DNA from: Uloborus plumipes
Lineage: Eukaryota > Arthropoda > Arachnida > Araneae > Uloboridae
DNA: 64,000 nt
Assembly: GCA_038373865.1 (NCBI GenBank)
Contig: JAXGGA010002922.1
Span: 48,083 to 112,082, forward strand
Direction: 5' to 3'
Shown here one piece after another: positions 58,001-59,748 of this stretch. Below the pieces are notes generated by a model, which searched no databases, was not told where the DNA came from, and was given only the letters and a program-made list of their open reading frames with translations. The position numbers and the translations under genes were made by a program. The number at the start of each line of letters is the position of its first letter. Position 1 is the stretch's first letter.

Positions 58001-59748
58001 TGCATAATTTGCATATAATTTTTACTTGATCTTCGTTTTTCGTTCTTGCTTCAAGATCACGTTACGCATATGCAAATTGCCAGCAGCATTTAAGCTCACT
58101 ACTGGTACTTTGCTTAGGGGGTCGTGCTTGTTTTTCAATTGGTTGGCGACTCGGTTGAGTCGACCAATCTTTAAGCCGATAGTTTCGGCATTCTACCTTC
58201 AGAATGAAATTCGTCCTAAGAAAGGTATTCATTGTAAATAGTTCATCATGAATAAATCAATTAGTTTTACTTTGGCTATTGTGTCCACTGACGATACTAC
58301 AGGTTGGACTTTATAAGCTGAGCCAATACATGCAGCAATGTTAGTTTGATGAGCAAAGTAAGTAAAAAATTAATTTTCTCACTGGTCCTACCTATTTTAA
58401 AATGAAGGGAACCATTTCCACCTCAAGGTCATGGACCATCTCTCCATGGTCAAGCTTTATTTGTAATTTTTATTTACTTATTTATTTATTTATTTATTTA
58501 TTTTTGCATGCAAAATTATGTTGGGAAGTTACACGAAAGCATGGTGAGACATGGCTTTTCAAATTACTTAAACTTTATTTCTTATGTTTTTGGTATAGAT
58601 AATAACTAGGATAATAACTAGCCATCACACATAGTTTAATGTATAGACTCTTTATTCAGAAAGAACATCTGCACTCTTTGAGCATTCAAAGCGCACTGCT
58701 TCTACCAGTATGCATTATGCGTTAACCTTGCGGGGGAGTCCGCGATTGCGCAACTGGGATCTCCATGGCTGCACAATTGGGGTTTCGCAATTGCTTATTG
58801 CTCTGATCCTGGGGTTTCCCACATGTTTTTCTGTTTCATAAAACAATTGTATCTAGGAATCAAACTTCAGAATTAACTTGAGGGGAAAAAATGCTTAAAA
58901 GAAAAAAAATGCTATTTTTCAATGTATTGTTAGAAAGCTGTTTTTGATGTATTATGTGTTCACTCAAAGTTTAAAATAACTGAAAAGTGTTCAATAGCGC
59001 TAATATTTTTATTCTCTCAAAAATTTTGATTTAGTGTCAAAAGAAGTAAGATGAATAATTTTTCACTGAAATACCTTTTTCAGAAACATTTTATGAAGGA
59101 AGTTCAGAAGCATTAGATCTGAAGTACACGATAACAATCAGGGTTGATTCAGGGTAAATCAGGTTCAGGATTAAAAAAATAATAATAATAAGATTTTTTC
59201 GATTTAAATCCTTTTTTTTTATAGTTTAAATAGAACTTATTTAGTTTAAGATAAATTTAAAAAAAAAGGAAAAGTCTTGTGACTTTTAACAAGATGTTAT
59301 TTTATGAAAACTTTACTAATAAATCATATTATGATTCTCATTTAAAAAAAATTAGACAACAAATGTTCCACCTTTAATAACTTTTCTATGGCGGAACAAG
59401 CGAATGACAAAATCCATTTTGTGCTGAAACTCTTGTCTGTTGAGGAAGTTACAGGCTACCCATCGCACCAATATTCATTGAAATATGATCCACTCACTTG
59501 AAGATCCTATAAACTTCACTTTAAATTATCTAACTGCCATACATATTGTATTCCTTCATTGTTTAACATTCATTTCTTTTTCTCTTTTTTAGGAAGAGCA
59601 AGCTTTCCTGATTCAGCCCGCCAGCATGTGCATTGAGCTGAATTTACTATTGCTTGTACTGAAAAACATGGAAAATGAAGATGCTTTGCTATTGCTCTCT
59701 CATCTGCAACCTACCATAGCATCATTGTTATGGTGTAAGGATGCGGAG
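4058..59748 (+). CDS. TRRAP/Tra1-like HEAT-repeat scaffold gene, internal part (25 exons)
   Basis: This is one gene with 25 recognised exons; their coordinates are given separately. The joined product aligns in order with the central HEAT region of human TRRAP, the pseudokinase scaffold that recruits SAGA and NuA4/TIP60 acetyltransferase complexes to activators in the nucleus. Strong anchors are VSALNGPQHS (human VSALNGSQTL), ESWKVIKGLV (human QAWEVIKCFL), DPFGLIDAL (human DPLVLIDAI), KVELLFQLIQAF (human DIELLFQLLRAF) and KRKAFFRFIE (human KRALFFRFVD). The first exons and the FAT, PI3K-like and FATC domains are outside the window. Identity is far lower than I would expect for the usual arthropod orthologue, so a divergent paralogue is likely. 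Splice phases agree at every junction except 24 to 25. Most introns are swollen by transposons. Confidence 0.85.
4098..5944 (+). other. Intron 1
   Basis: This intron is AT-rich, with poly-T runs, a GT/TG-rich patch near 5050-5100, and the Harbinger-type MITE at 5607-5746. Nothing else was recognised. Confidence 0.6.
5607..5746. mobile_element. Foldback MITE, PIF/Harbinger type
   Basis: A 140-bp near-palindrome. The left arm GGGCGTGGCTCCACATCAGC pairs with the right end, which reads GGGCCAGGCTTCACATCAGC on the minus strand, and the pairing continues through AGAAAA and CGACCGAAACCGAA for about 45 bp. It is flanked by TTA on both sides (5604-5606 and 5747-5749), the 3-bp target duplication typical of Harbinger elements. 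No ORF. Confidence 0.75.
5945..5998 (+). CDS. TRRAP-like exon 2
   Basis: The 54-nt exon is phase 0 at both ends, with acceptor cttatag and donor gtaagt. It reads LALLSPTMTKTTLRSRVK and aligns with the human segment beginning FTMMNPLTFKEIFQ. Other frames are open too, but only this frame joins exons 1 and 3 and keeps the length of the family. Confidence 0.6.
5999..7510 (+). other. Intron 2
   Basis: No recognised transposon or exon. It holds poly-T tracts, short pyrimidine-rich runs (for example near 6340 and 6665) and AT-rich sequence. Confidence 0.5.
7511..7546 (+). CDS. TRRAP-like exon 3 (micro-exon)
   Basis: The 36-nt exon is phase 0 at both ends, with acceptor tccattag and donor gtaaga. 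It reads EMLKFVGQPWFK and fills the position of human VERISKNYALQ. Its small size makes it the least certain exon on its own; the length match with human across exons 1-4 is the main support. Confidence 0.55.
8625..9211. mobile_element. hAT-type MITE rich in TAGTAG units
   Basis: A 587-bp element starting CAGTGGTCGGAAGTAG and ending in the inverse of CAGTGGTTGGAAAAACTAC, with an exact 8-bp target duplication GTCTGAAT (8617-8624 and 9212-9219). Both ends are filled with GTAGTAGC-like units that can fold on each other; the middle is A-rich. No ORF. Confidence 0.88.
9822..9979. mobile_element. TA-flanked MITE (Tc1/mariner-type)
   Basis: A 158-bp element with terminal inverted repeats CTGTCGGCCCCGCTTAA and, at the other end, the inverse of CTGTCGTCCCCGTTTAA, flanked by TA on both sides. 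Internal phrases resembling GATTAAGCGGGGAT are repeated. No ORF. Confidence 0.75.
11601..11709 (+). CDS. TRRAP-like exon 4
   Basis: The 109-nt exon starts in phase 0 and ends with one base of a split codon; acceptor aattacag, donor gtaagt. The peptide TFTQALVKVDATCDAFGTLL continues with LNYFLDHFETFEDEPF. DAFGTLLLNYFLDHF aligns with human SALFATILVEYLLDRL. This is a firm anchor for the 5' part of the window. Confidence 0.85.
12618..14351 (+). mobile_element. Non-autonomous Helitron
   Basis: The 1734-bp element begins TCTCTACTAATAATAAAGC and ends ACGGGTACCGCTAG, inserted between A (12617) and T (14352), as Helitrons do. A small hairpin (ACGGGCAAAGCCGT) lies just inside the CTAG end. No Rep/helicase ORF is present. 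The interior carries palindromic repeats at 13885-13952, and part of it recurs inverted at 38225-38640. Confidence 0.85.
13885..13952. repeat. Palindromic repeats inside the Helitron
   Basis: CTTGGCGATATATCGCCAAG at 13885-13904 is a perfect 20-bp palindrome. A close variant, TTGGCGACATATCGCCAAG, follows near 13934, with half-sites GGTCGCCAAG and TTGGCGCTATTGGCGATA nearby. Function unknown. Confidence 0.7.
15669..15748 (+). CDS. TRRAP-like exon 5
   Basis: The 80-nt exon begins with two bases completing a split codon and ends in phase 0; acceptor tcttttag, donor gtaagc. It reads SNAKISYFADSFSLMAFQPE then IEQMQLP. The end EIEQMQLP aligns with human ENEQMLKP, and FSLMAF with human VSLFAA. Confidence 0.8.
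15749..16890 (+). other. Intron 5
   Basis: AT-rich, with a poly-A run near 15971. No exon or transposon was recognised. Confidence 0.5.
16891..17056 (+). CDS. TRRAP-like exon 6
   Basis: The 166-nt exon starts in phase 0 and ends with one base of a split codon; acceptor gctttatag, donor gtacgt. It contains LEYLEFLLKLCRSLKASEED, aligning with human YNYFLLLRALFRSIGGGSHD, then CIFHEFVSSL against human LLYQEFLPLL. These are HEAT-type helix pairs. Confidence 0.85.
17093..17534. mobile_element. hAT-type MITE
   Basis: About 440 bp with ends TAGGGTTGGGCATTTTGC and the inverse of TAGGGTTGACACGTTTTTGC. Flanks TTAATCCT (17085-17092) and TTAATCCA (17535-17542) look like an 8-bp duplication with one change. 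The interior repeats GGCAAAAAC/TGGTAAAAACC phrases. The right flank overlaps the proposed Helitron start, so that edge is uncertain. Confidence 0.6.
17539..18180 (+). mobile_element. Non-autonomous Helitron
   Basis: The right end CCGGTGCGATGCAGCTAG followed by T is a good Helitron 3' end. The left end, TCCATATAAATAAAAC after an A, is less certain by a few bases. The interior has a (TG/TA)n microsatellite near 17565-17600 and no ORF of note. Confidence 0.65.
18284..18965 (+). mobile_element. 5'-truncated CR1-like LINE, 3' end
   Basis: This is the C-terminal end of a non-LTR reverse transcriptase followed by a short 3' UTR and a tail of ATTTGT repeats (18940-18965). The pieces DLGVLINQDFKFSQQC, VRPHLEYAVQFWSPYL, RRATRLVNG and TWNSLPEEVV are characteristic of CR1/L2-type LINEs. 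A frameshift near 18440-18465 separates the frames 18263-18469 and 18463-18891. A second copy lies at 46640-46990. Confidence 0.85.
18463..18891 (+). pseudogene. CR1-like reverse transcriptase C-terminal fragment
   Basis: 142 codons from the frame change to the natural stop. The start Met is internal (SLVRPHLEY in the family), so this is the tail of a dead ORF and not a gene of its own. It encodes the thumb and connection region that follows the reverse transcriptase catalytic box. The frame upstream (18263-18469) holds the preceding residues in another register. Confidence 0.8.
19702..20599 (-). mobile_element. Deleted mariner element
   Basis: The 898-bp element has terminal inverted repeats TTGGGTTGTTCGACAAGTTC and, on the other side, the inverse of TTGAGTTGTTTGATAAGTTC. 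It is flanked by TA at 19700-19701 and 20600-20601. A full-length relative should be near 1.3 kb; the missing part removes the middle of the transposase gene. Confidence 0.88.
19780..20420 (-). pseudogene. Mariner transposase remnant
   Basis: The ATG at 20420 opens MECQIDKNEHFRHHLLFAYN, followed by two helix-turn-helix units (RTAQDWFAKFQSGNFDLKEA and the ELAQTMECAPSTVLEHL region). A stop in place of the Trp of QKLGAWVPH ends the frame at 20064. About 20 codons later the sequence jumps to WEVLPHPSYSPDLAPSDFHL, which holds the third catalytic Asp. The segment with the first two catalytic Asp residues is deleted, so no active transposase can be made. Confidence 0.85.
20602..21721 (+). other. Intron 6, right part
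   Basis: No recognised transposon. A splice-like mini-exon at 21326-21364 (acceptor aataacag, donor gtaaga) was rejected because in the required phase it reads RQYCCAKRRRCCC with no family similarity. Stretch 18966-19699 is also without recognised features. Confidence 0.45.
21722..21888 (+). CDS. TRRAP-like exon 7
   Basis: The 167-nt exon begins with two bases completing a codon and ends in phase 0; acceptor cttaacag, donor gtaagc. It contains NILLELCLLIPCHFCAL, aligning with human DLFVELCLTVPVRLSSL, and RATVSALNGPQHS, aligning with human DPLVSALNGSQTL. This is one of the clearest TRRAP signatures in the window. Confidence 0.93.
22720..23090 (-). pseudogene. piggyBac transposase C-terminal remnant
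   Basis: The minus strand shows FFFNIVDISALAAYIIYKAN and a following RLFLLQLGEELCLPTI, matching the end of the PGBD/piggyBac RNase H-like core (family pattern: N-x-L-D-I-S-x-x-x-A, then RRxFLxxLxxxL). After a stop comes MRRFSTKSGVESF and then CQLCFYSQK, the start of the Cys-rich C-terminal zinc-binding tail. Stops and a gap (a MITE upstream at 23257-23488) make it non-functional. Confidence 0.75.
23257..23488. mobile_element. TIR MITE with TACCGTA ends, nested in piggyBac
   Basis: A 232-bp foldback. The left arm TACCGTAAAGTCGGGTTAGT pairs with the inverse of TACCGTACAGTCGGGTTACT, and the pairing continues through GGACCC, GGGCTCAAGTAACC-like and GTTTGGTACT phrases for about 80 bp. TA at each end suggests a Tc1/mariner-type TSD. 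Confidence 0.75.
24622..25267 (+). other. Intron 7, right part
   Basis: AT-rich, with a poly-T run near 25113. It ends at the exon 8 acceptor. No feature recognised. Confidence 0.5.
25268..25468 (+). CDS. TRRAP-like exon 8
   Basis: The 201-nt exon is phase 0 at both ends; acceptor atttcag, donor gtatcc. It reads ALDTLEEIFLGLEWNEFQCE and continues with IMPVKQELIIALKKT and EDSVHQTARRIL. Human counterparts are LRTLELCVDNLQPDFLY, IQPVRAELMQALWRTL and DSISHVAYRVL. The open frame runs on into a repeat, but homology stops at the donor. Confidence 0.9.
25469..28593 (+). other. Intron 8
   Basis: It begins with a repeat (25495-25670) that also occurs at about 21995-22160 inside the minus-strand Helitron, sharing the TTTTGCACGGG and CGCCAAAA phrases. 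A GC-richer tract with CACTGGCGTGAT/CCCGCCAGCGCC phrases follows at 25725-26240. The hAT MITE at 26252-26926 comes next. From 27250 to 28593 nothing was recognised. Confidence 0.5.
26252..26926. mobile_element. hAT-type MITE with long G runs
   Basis: A 675-bp element with ends CAGTGGCGTAACTA and the inverse of CAGTGGCGTACCTA, and an exact 8-bp target duplication CTAGAAGG (26244-26251 and 26927-26934). Inside are G runs of 11-14 bases near 26281, 26332 and 26881. No transposase ORF. Confidence 0.9.
28594..28680 (+). CDS. TRRAP-like exon 9
   Basis: The 87-nt exon is phase 0 at both ends; acceptor acttatag, donor gtaagc. It reads GNYKFDDTGPSFAISFRDHK then SSVSFSMMK. GPSFAISFRDHKSSVSF matches human GPSITVEFSDCKASLQL position for position, with the Gly-Pro-Ser and Asp/Lys-Ser pattern kept. 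Confidence 0.9.
28681..30359 (+). other. Intron 9
   Basis: A less AT-rich segment at about 29060-29480 has AGATAAATAG, a GC patch GGCATCGGGGCCGG near 29307 and CCAATAAATTCTTGG near 29404. It could be a solo LTR, but I could not find matching ends or a target duplication. The rest is AT-rich without recognised features. Confidence 0.4.
30360..30508 (+). CDS. TRRAP-like exon 10
   Basis: The 149-nt exon starts in phase 0 and ends with two bases of a split codon; acceptor ttattttag, donor gtattt. It contains VIDAVLQTALNENSERVYCF and ESWKVIKGLVCAML. The human segment has KAIETALDCL and QAWEVIKCFLVAMM. WKVIK/WEVIK is a strong anchor. Confidence 0.92.
30509..31413 (+). other. Intron 10
   Basis: Contains a G12 run near 30977. 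No exon or transposon recognised. Confidence 0.5.
31414..31493 (+). CDS. TRRAP-like exon 11
   Basis: The 80-nt exon begins with one base completing an Arg codon and ends with one base of the next split codon; acceptor tatttcag, donor gtaagt. It reads LSADPFSSDIKEVHRSVYGK then LLLSMF. It corresponds to the poorly conserved human segment around TPARKTFEQALTGAFMS. The next intron is only 108 bases. Confidence 0.75.
31602..31864 (+). CDS. TRRAP-like exon 12
   Basis: The 263-nt exon starts with two bases completing a codon and ends in phase 0; acceptor attttag, donor gtaagt. It contains CKEIVMYCTLLYMNIEGVAL and AIDPFGLIDALFDTRLYEEG. DPFGLIDAL with YEEG aligns with human DPLVLIDAI and YEEK, and ALSAFETVI with human ALAVIFDVA. 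Confidence 0.92.
31865..33019 (+). other. Intron 12
   Basis: It starts with a repeat (31968-32170, TTAAGGGGACCAGGTAAGG) that also occurs at 40136-40345. A piece near 32580-32640 has CCCATGGGCCCACCCCC and GGTTACGCTACTG, like the end of another MITE. The rest is unremarkable. Confidence 0.5.
31968..32170 (+). repeat. Dispersed repeat, copy 1
   Basis: It shares TTAAGGGGACCAGGTAAGG, AAGTTTAAACTTTTAT, TTTCCAACC, CAGAAC and TTGTTCTTT-AAAAGCATT phrases with 40136-40345, in the same orientation. The family is unidentified; no terminal structures were seen. Confidence 0.65.
33020..33246 (+). CDS. TRRAP-like exon 13
   Basis: The 227-nt exon starts in phase 0 and ends with two bases of a Lys codon; acceptor atccatag, donor gtatta. 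It contains LMTDKMCFLCYGESTASKLS and IIQFFVNKKLSTWIYNNLAK, matching human IVERLCACCYEQAWYAKLG and SIKFLMERLPLTWVLQNQQT. The open frame continues past the donor, but the phase fits exon 14 exactly. Confidence 0.9.
33435..34326. mobile_element. hAT-like element with CATACCTGCCAAC ends
   Basis: An 892-bp element with ends CATACCTGCCAACTTG and the inverse of CATACCTGCCAACATG, flanked by GTATTG on both sides (33429-33434 and 34327-34332), a possible remnant of an 8-bp duplication. The left interior repeats GTACG-type words. No transposase frame seen. Confidence 0.7.
34571..35714 (-). mobile_element. 5'-truncated Jockey-type LINE
   Basis: It lies within the Helitron and is flanked by a 14-bp target duplication with one mismatch, TAACATTACGCTAT (34557-34570) and TAACATTACGTTAT (35715-35728). 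The 3' end on the minus strand has a TTCATTCATTCATTC tail at 34571-34587, typical of such LINEs. The body encodes the RNase H and C-terminal region. Confidence 0.88.
34662..35573 (-). pseudogene. LINE ORF2 RNase H and C-terminal domain, broken
   Basis: RNase H signatures are RFTDGSKH (in an overlapping frame at 35389-35682), VYQAEVLAI, FSDSQAAL and HWVPGHHDIDGNEVAD. A frameshift lies between the first Asp and the rest. GNEVAD is followed by TAG where CAG is expected, and then LAKLGSNTPL continues in frame to a stop at 34662. The distal part has a CRGC-type Cys/His pattern (DPVCRGCLKA and GHVLCE), the usual C-terminal motif of Jockey/I-type LINEs. Confidence 0.85.
37613..37757 (+). CDS. TRRAP-like exon 14
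   Basis: The 145-nt exon begins with one base completing Lys and ends in phase 0; acceptor ttcttacag, donor gtaact. It reads KIFDELLMLVFDSEANEKFL and ends HADECIRKQ. Human counterparts are TLEQLLMRCATPLKDEERA and SPNSTVRKQ. An (AAAT)n microsatellite follows the donor. Confidence 0.88.
37758..39463 (+). other. Intron 14
   Basis: It holds the (AAAT)n tract at 37763-37820, an inverted Helitron fragment (38225-38640), and an unidentified repeat-like tract 38640-38935 with GACGTCACGAGAAAACTCGTCG and TACCGAGAAGGAAGTA phrases. The rest shows nothing. Confidence 0.5.
38225..38640 (-). mobile_element. Helitron fragment, inverted relative to the 12618 copy
   Basis: Read on the minus strand it parallels 13790-14170: CATTCGA near 38600, TTCAATGCA-AATTTG, the TTTGGCGA/CGCCAA words, ATCCACTGAA and GATTCGCGACAAACTAGGA. 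Neither Helitron end is identifiable here. Confidence 0.65.
39464..39662 (+). CDS. TRRAP-like exon 15
   Basis: The 199-nt exon starts in phase 0 and ends with one base of a split Asp codon; acceptor cctttcag, donor gtaagg. It contains TMNFLKMFAEKLKRNVADIM then KPHAEALRAKI, aligning with human AMHSLQVLAQVTGKSVTVIM then EPHKEVLQDMV. Confidence 0.9.
39663..40779 (+). other. Intron 15
   Basis: It contains the second copy of the GGGGACCAGGTAAGG repeat (40136-40345), with a poly-A insert of about 21 bases. Nothing else recognised. Confidence 0.5.
40136..40345 (+). repeat. Dispersed repeat, copy 2
   Basis: Parallel to 31968-32170 and in the same orientation, beginning TTAAGGGGACCAGGTAAGG. It differs by scattered substitutions and a poly-A expansion near 40253. 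Confidence 0.65.
40780..41039 (+). CDS. TRRAP-like exon 16
   Basis: The 260-nt exon begins with two bases completing Asp and ends in phase 0; acceptor ctttccag, donor gtaagt. It contains LVNAALQALSVCISADNKEI, ILPSLCRALSCNIPEVHETA and VQCLSTVSPLLGKN. Human has LRIAALNALAACNY, IIAALFKALNSTNSELQEAG and EACMRKFLEG. This is a clear HEAT repeat. Confidence 0.9.
41949..44046. mobile_element. Possible TIR element with GC-rich interior
   Basis: The left end CATAGGCGGCTGGTGCA and the right end, inverse of CATAGATGGCTTGTACA, resemble each other over about 17 bp. The right end also carries GGGCAACTGCCCCC-type G/C blocks common in arthropod MITEs. Between them are a CpG-containing tract (42780-43530) and a 68-codon frame at 43290. 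The composite could equally be several elements side by side. Confidence 0.45.
43290..43496 (+). CDS. Unidentified small ORF in GC-rich tract
   Basis: 68 codons from the first ATG. A second in-frame ATG at 43335 sits in the context GCCGCCATGG, a strong eukaryotic start, and would give MAMPKKTGSKRKWPGEFQAL. TATAAATT lies about 65 bases upstream of it, near 43271. The early part is basic; no family was recognised. It is most likely part of the surrounding transposon or an accidental frame. Confidence 0.25.
   Translation: MSGLSPPPSLLSSAAMAMPKKTGSKRKWPGEFQALRALLVAAKSLSQSAQNSRHPLPYSTVILYCHTV
44231..44443 (+). CDS. TRRAP-like exon 17
   Basis: The 213-nt exon is phase 0 at both ends; acceptor tttaacag, donor gtaagt. 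It contains KLNKFSQIFHTYFKPEQRER and VDFINVSCL, corresponding to human RLTSVTRLFPNSFNDKFCDQ and INLFHLIPA. Family length is kept. Confidence 0.88.
44685..44891 (+). CDS. TRRAP-like exon 18
   Basis: The 207-nt exon is phase 0 at both ends; acceptor gttttcag, donor gtgagt. SSPVYEHLTKLLKKYPKETM then HLLIDET corresponds to human GSPFREPLIKFLTRHPSQTV then ELFMMEA. The introns on both sides are short (241 and 441 bases). Confidence 0.92.
45333..46123 (+). CDS. TRRAP-like exon 19 (largest)
   Basis: The 791-nt exon starts in phase 0 with Val and ends with two bases of a Lys codon; acceptor ttttag, donor gtaagt. Its best region has YRLLGCFLLNRFKKNPSKVE, LLFQLIQAF, LKFLRDFLVDVVAKRYDVTW and KRKAFFRFIEMY. 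Human has KLLAYCLLNYCKRNYGDIE, LLFQLLRAF, MTFLKEYMEEEIPKNYSIA and KRALFFRFVDFN. About one residue in three is identical there by eye. NVFVEFIDKILD parallels human SVFITKVLD. Near DARSNDSST it is shorter than the human Pro/Ser-rich loop. Confidence 0.95.
46124..47667 (+). other. Intron 19
   Basis: It contains a second CR1-like LINE 3' end (46640-46990). The rest is AT-rich without recognised features. Confidence 0.55.
46640..46990 (+). mobile_element. CR1-like LINE 3' fragment, second copy
   Basis: It parallels 18605-18965 of the first copy, same orientation: ATGCTTAATATGTATA, GCAAAGGAGA, GGGACATGATT, AGCAGGAC-AGGGGTCATTG, CCGGAAGAGG, GACCAGCCCAG-TGGGCCC and a tail of ATTTGT repeats. It carries more frame breaks than the copy at 18284 and no usable ORF. 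Confidence 0.85.
47668..47812 (+). CDS. TRRAP-like exon 20
   Basis: The 145-nt exon begins with one base completing Lys and ends in phase 0; acceptor gaattag, donor gtaagt. It reads YTNKLVKFASSCLQPEYDLY, then KYHCYVLLLAIMGKEASRRN and DIVSM. Human has NSKLRRLMTFAWPCL and KYSGHLLLAHIIAKFAIHKK then IVLQV. Confidence 0.9.
47813..49818 (+). other. Intron 20
   Basis: It holds the TIR element 48438-49634 preceded by a (TTTA)n microsatellite (about 48400-48437). The rest is AT-rich without recognised features. Confidence 0.55.
48438..49634. mobile_element. TIR element with TACCGTAAAATGGGG ends
   Basis: A 1.2-kb element. The left end TACCGTAAAATGGGGTGTAT pairs with the inverse of TACCGTAAAATGGGGTGAAT. 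The related phrase GGGGTGAATCGGAACAC also occurs inside (near 48741 and, with GGGGTGATTCGGAACACC, near 49440), so the ends are internally repeated. A 94-codon frame at 48703-48987 is Lys/Asn-rich and unrecognised. The TACCGTA start is shared with the small MITE at 23257-23488. Confidence 0.7.
49819..50007 (+). CDS. TRRAP-like exon 21
   Basis: The 189-nt exon is phase 0 at both ends; acceptor tcctttag, donor gtaagt. It reads IFQDVLKAEDVELKFAINST then FCYLLPDL and YIHILEMLINYYK. Human has VFHSLLKAHAMEARAIVRQA then MAILTPAV and LVHILHLIVQHFK. Every helix is kept in length. Confidence 0.93.
50008..51004 (+). other. Intron 21
   Basis: The only structure is a short hairpin near 50383-50420, where CTTGACTATG pairs with CATAGTCAAG around CGCAT/ATGCG. 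Otherwise AT-rich. Confidence 0.5.
51005..51163 (+). CDS. TRRAP-like exon 22
   Basis: The 159-nt exon is phase 0 at both ends; acceptor tcttttag, donor gtaatg. It reads AFYPICQQFVSLILQSAKKF then RKQTIAVDLMETIIRWKITY. Human has VYYPVRHHLVQHMVSAMQRL then EQRRLAVDLSEVVIKWELQR. A strong anchor just before the variable linker. Confidence 0.93.
51164..51894 (+). other. Intron 22
   Basis: Its last 200 bases (from about 51690) are part of the duplicated unit: CTACTGGTGGTTTTACC, TTGATTTTTTTAATATTTCC and GGAATTAATTTGACTACAGTT recur upstream of exon copy 23c. Before that, no feature recognised. Confidence 0.6.
51895..52011 (+). CDS. TRRAP-like exon 23a (first of three copies)
   Basis: The 117-nt exon is phase 0 at both ends; acceptor attctag, donor gtaagt. 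It reads VAKQSSGVTSFEAGCDRVVE then TDNEIESTVADILFQMVDS. The second half aligns with human KQHTDTVVNFLIRVACQVND. The first half occupies the place of the long human linker with the nuclear localisation signal and has no basic cluster. The frame is intact. Confidence 0.85.
52104..52220 (+). pseudogene. Exon 23b, duplicated exon with stop codon
   Basis: Exactly 117 nt like its neighbours, acceptor aatccag and donor gtaaat, phase 0. Codons read VSK, then TAA where 23a and 23c have CAA, then SLGGASFELSCDPDIETDDE and MESTIVDTLSQIVST. One C-to-T change makes the stop. If included in mRNA it would truncate the protein. The donor gtaaat is weaker than gtaagt in 23a and 23c. The intron between 23a and 23b is only 92 bases. 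Confidence 0.85.
53210..54483. mobile_element. piggyBac-type MITE between exon copies
   Basis: TTAA at both ends (53210-53213 and 54480-54483), with CCCTTTATGCCCCAA at the left and the inverse of CCCTTTATGTCCCAA at the right. A subterminal inverted pair GGGTCATTCC-ACGAAAATGG (53459 region and 54388 region) extends through TACAAATCATG. The word ACAGAGTGGACA or a close variant occurs three or four times inside (near 53649, 53664, 53820 and 53998). No transposase. Confidence 0.8.
55106..55222 (+). CDS. TRRAP-like exon 23c (third copy)
   Basis: 117 nt, phase 0 at both ends, acceptor ttttccag, donor gtaagt, frame open. It reads VAKQSLDVTSFKAERDAFDD then TNNEIASSMIDTLFQVIYS. Compared with 23a the framework (VAKQS, VTSF, NEI, S, D, LFQV/M) is kept while the acidic stretch differs. 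Downstream intron sequence (GTTCAAGCAATGTT-TCTTATT-ATGTAA) also matches that of 23b. Both intact copies could splice to exon 24 in frame. Confidence 0.85.
55355..55493. mobile_element. Short TIR MITE
   Basis: The 139-bp sequence starts CAGTGGCCGCTG and ends with the inverse of CAGTGGTTGCTGG. Internal phrases AAAGTGGCTAATTCAATGA and AAAGTGACTGATTCAATTA repeat. Target duplication not clear. Confidence 0.55.
57155..57325. repeat. Foldback element before exon 24
   Basis: TTTTTACTGTATAATAC (57159-57175) is the inverse of GTATTATACTGTAAAAA (57305-57321). Between them TTTTACAGT-type words recur in both orientations, so most of the 170 bases can fold into a hairpin. It ends about 65 bases before the exon 24 acceptor, within the usual branch-point and pyrimidine-tract neighbourhood. 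Confidence 0.75.
57389..57558 (+). CDS. TRRAP-like exon 24
   Basis: The 170-nt exon starts in phase 0 and, as written, ends with two bases of a split codon; acceptor tcatgtag, donor gtaagt. VNGYTSTEEPSSGEHVTLRK parallels human VNDNTNTAGSPGEVLSRR, and SQKAFELLTDIFSKNVFPLI parallels human CVNLLKTALRPDMWPKSE. A run of six G at 57546-57551 precedes the donor. One extra base there would make the exon end in phase 0 and fit exon 25. Confidence 0.88.
57621..58460. mobile_element. TIR element split by a SINE-like insert
   Basis: The left end TAAAGCTAGACCACGGAGAG matches the inverse of the right end, TAAAGCTTGACCATGGAGAG. After the insert the left arm goes on with GATGGCACGTGACCTTGAAG and AAACGGACCATTTCC, pairing with the right arm. 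Without the insert it is about 0.6 kb. No ORF of note. Confidence 0.65.
57643..57873 (+). mobile_element. SINE-like or LINE-tail insertion
   Basis: 231 bp of distinctly GC-rich sequence flanked by the exact 14-bp duplication GACCACGGAGAGAT (57629-57642 and 57874-57887). It ends in GAGAAAA. It carries the hairpins CTCCCAACCGAAAGGTTGGG and GGGGACCCGCTCCGCGGACCCCC. I saw no convincing tRNA A and B boxes, so it may be the 3' end of a non-LTR element. Confidence 0.7.
59593..59748 (+). CDS. TRRAP-like exon 25 (last recognised)
   Basis: The 156-nt exon has acceptor ctttttag and donor gtgaag, and its homologous frame is phase 0 at both ends. It reads EEQAFLIQPASMCIELNLLL then LVLKNMENEDALLLLSHLQP and TIASLLWCKDAEV, against human NYGNICTGLEVLSFLLTVLQ and IAACMTCGNTKV. 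In the phase left by exon 24 it would instead hit TGA after six codons. Confidence 0.85.

Larger units (their letters stand above)
57559..59592 (+). other. Intron 24
   Basis: Its left half is a MITE split by a SINE-like insert (57621-58460), followed by a (TTTA)n tract at about 58465-58505. From 58510 to 59592 no feature was recognised. Confidence 0.55.
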
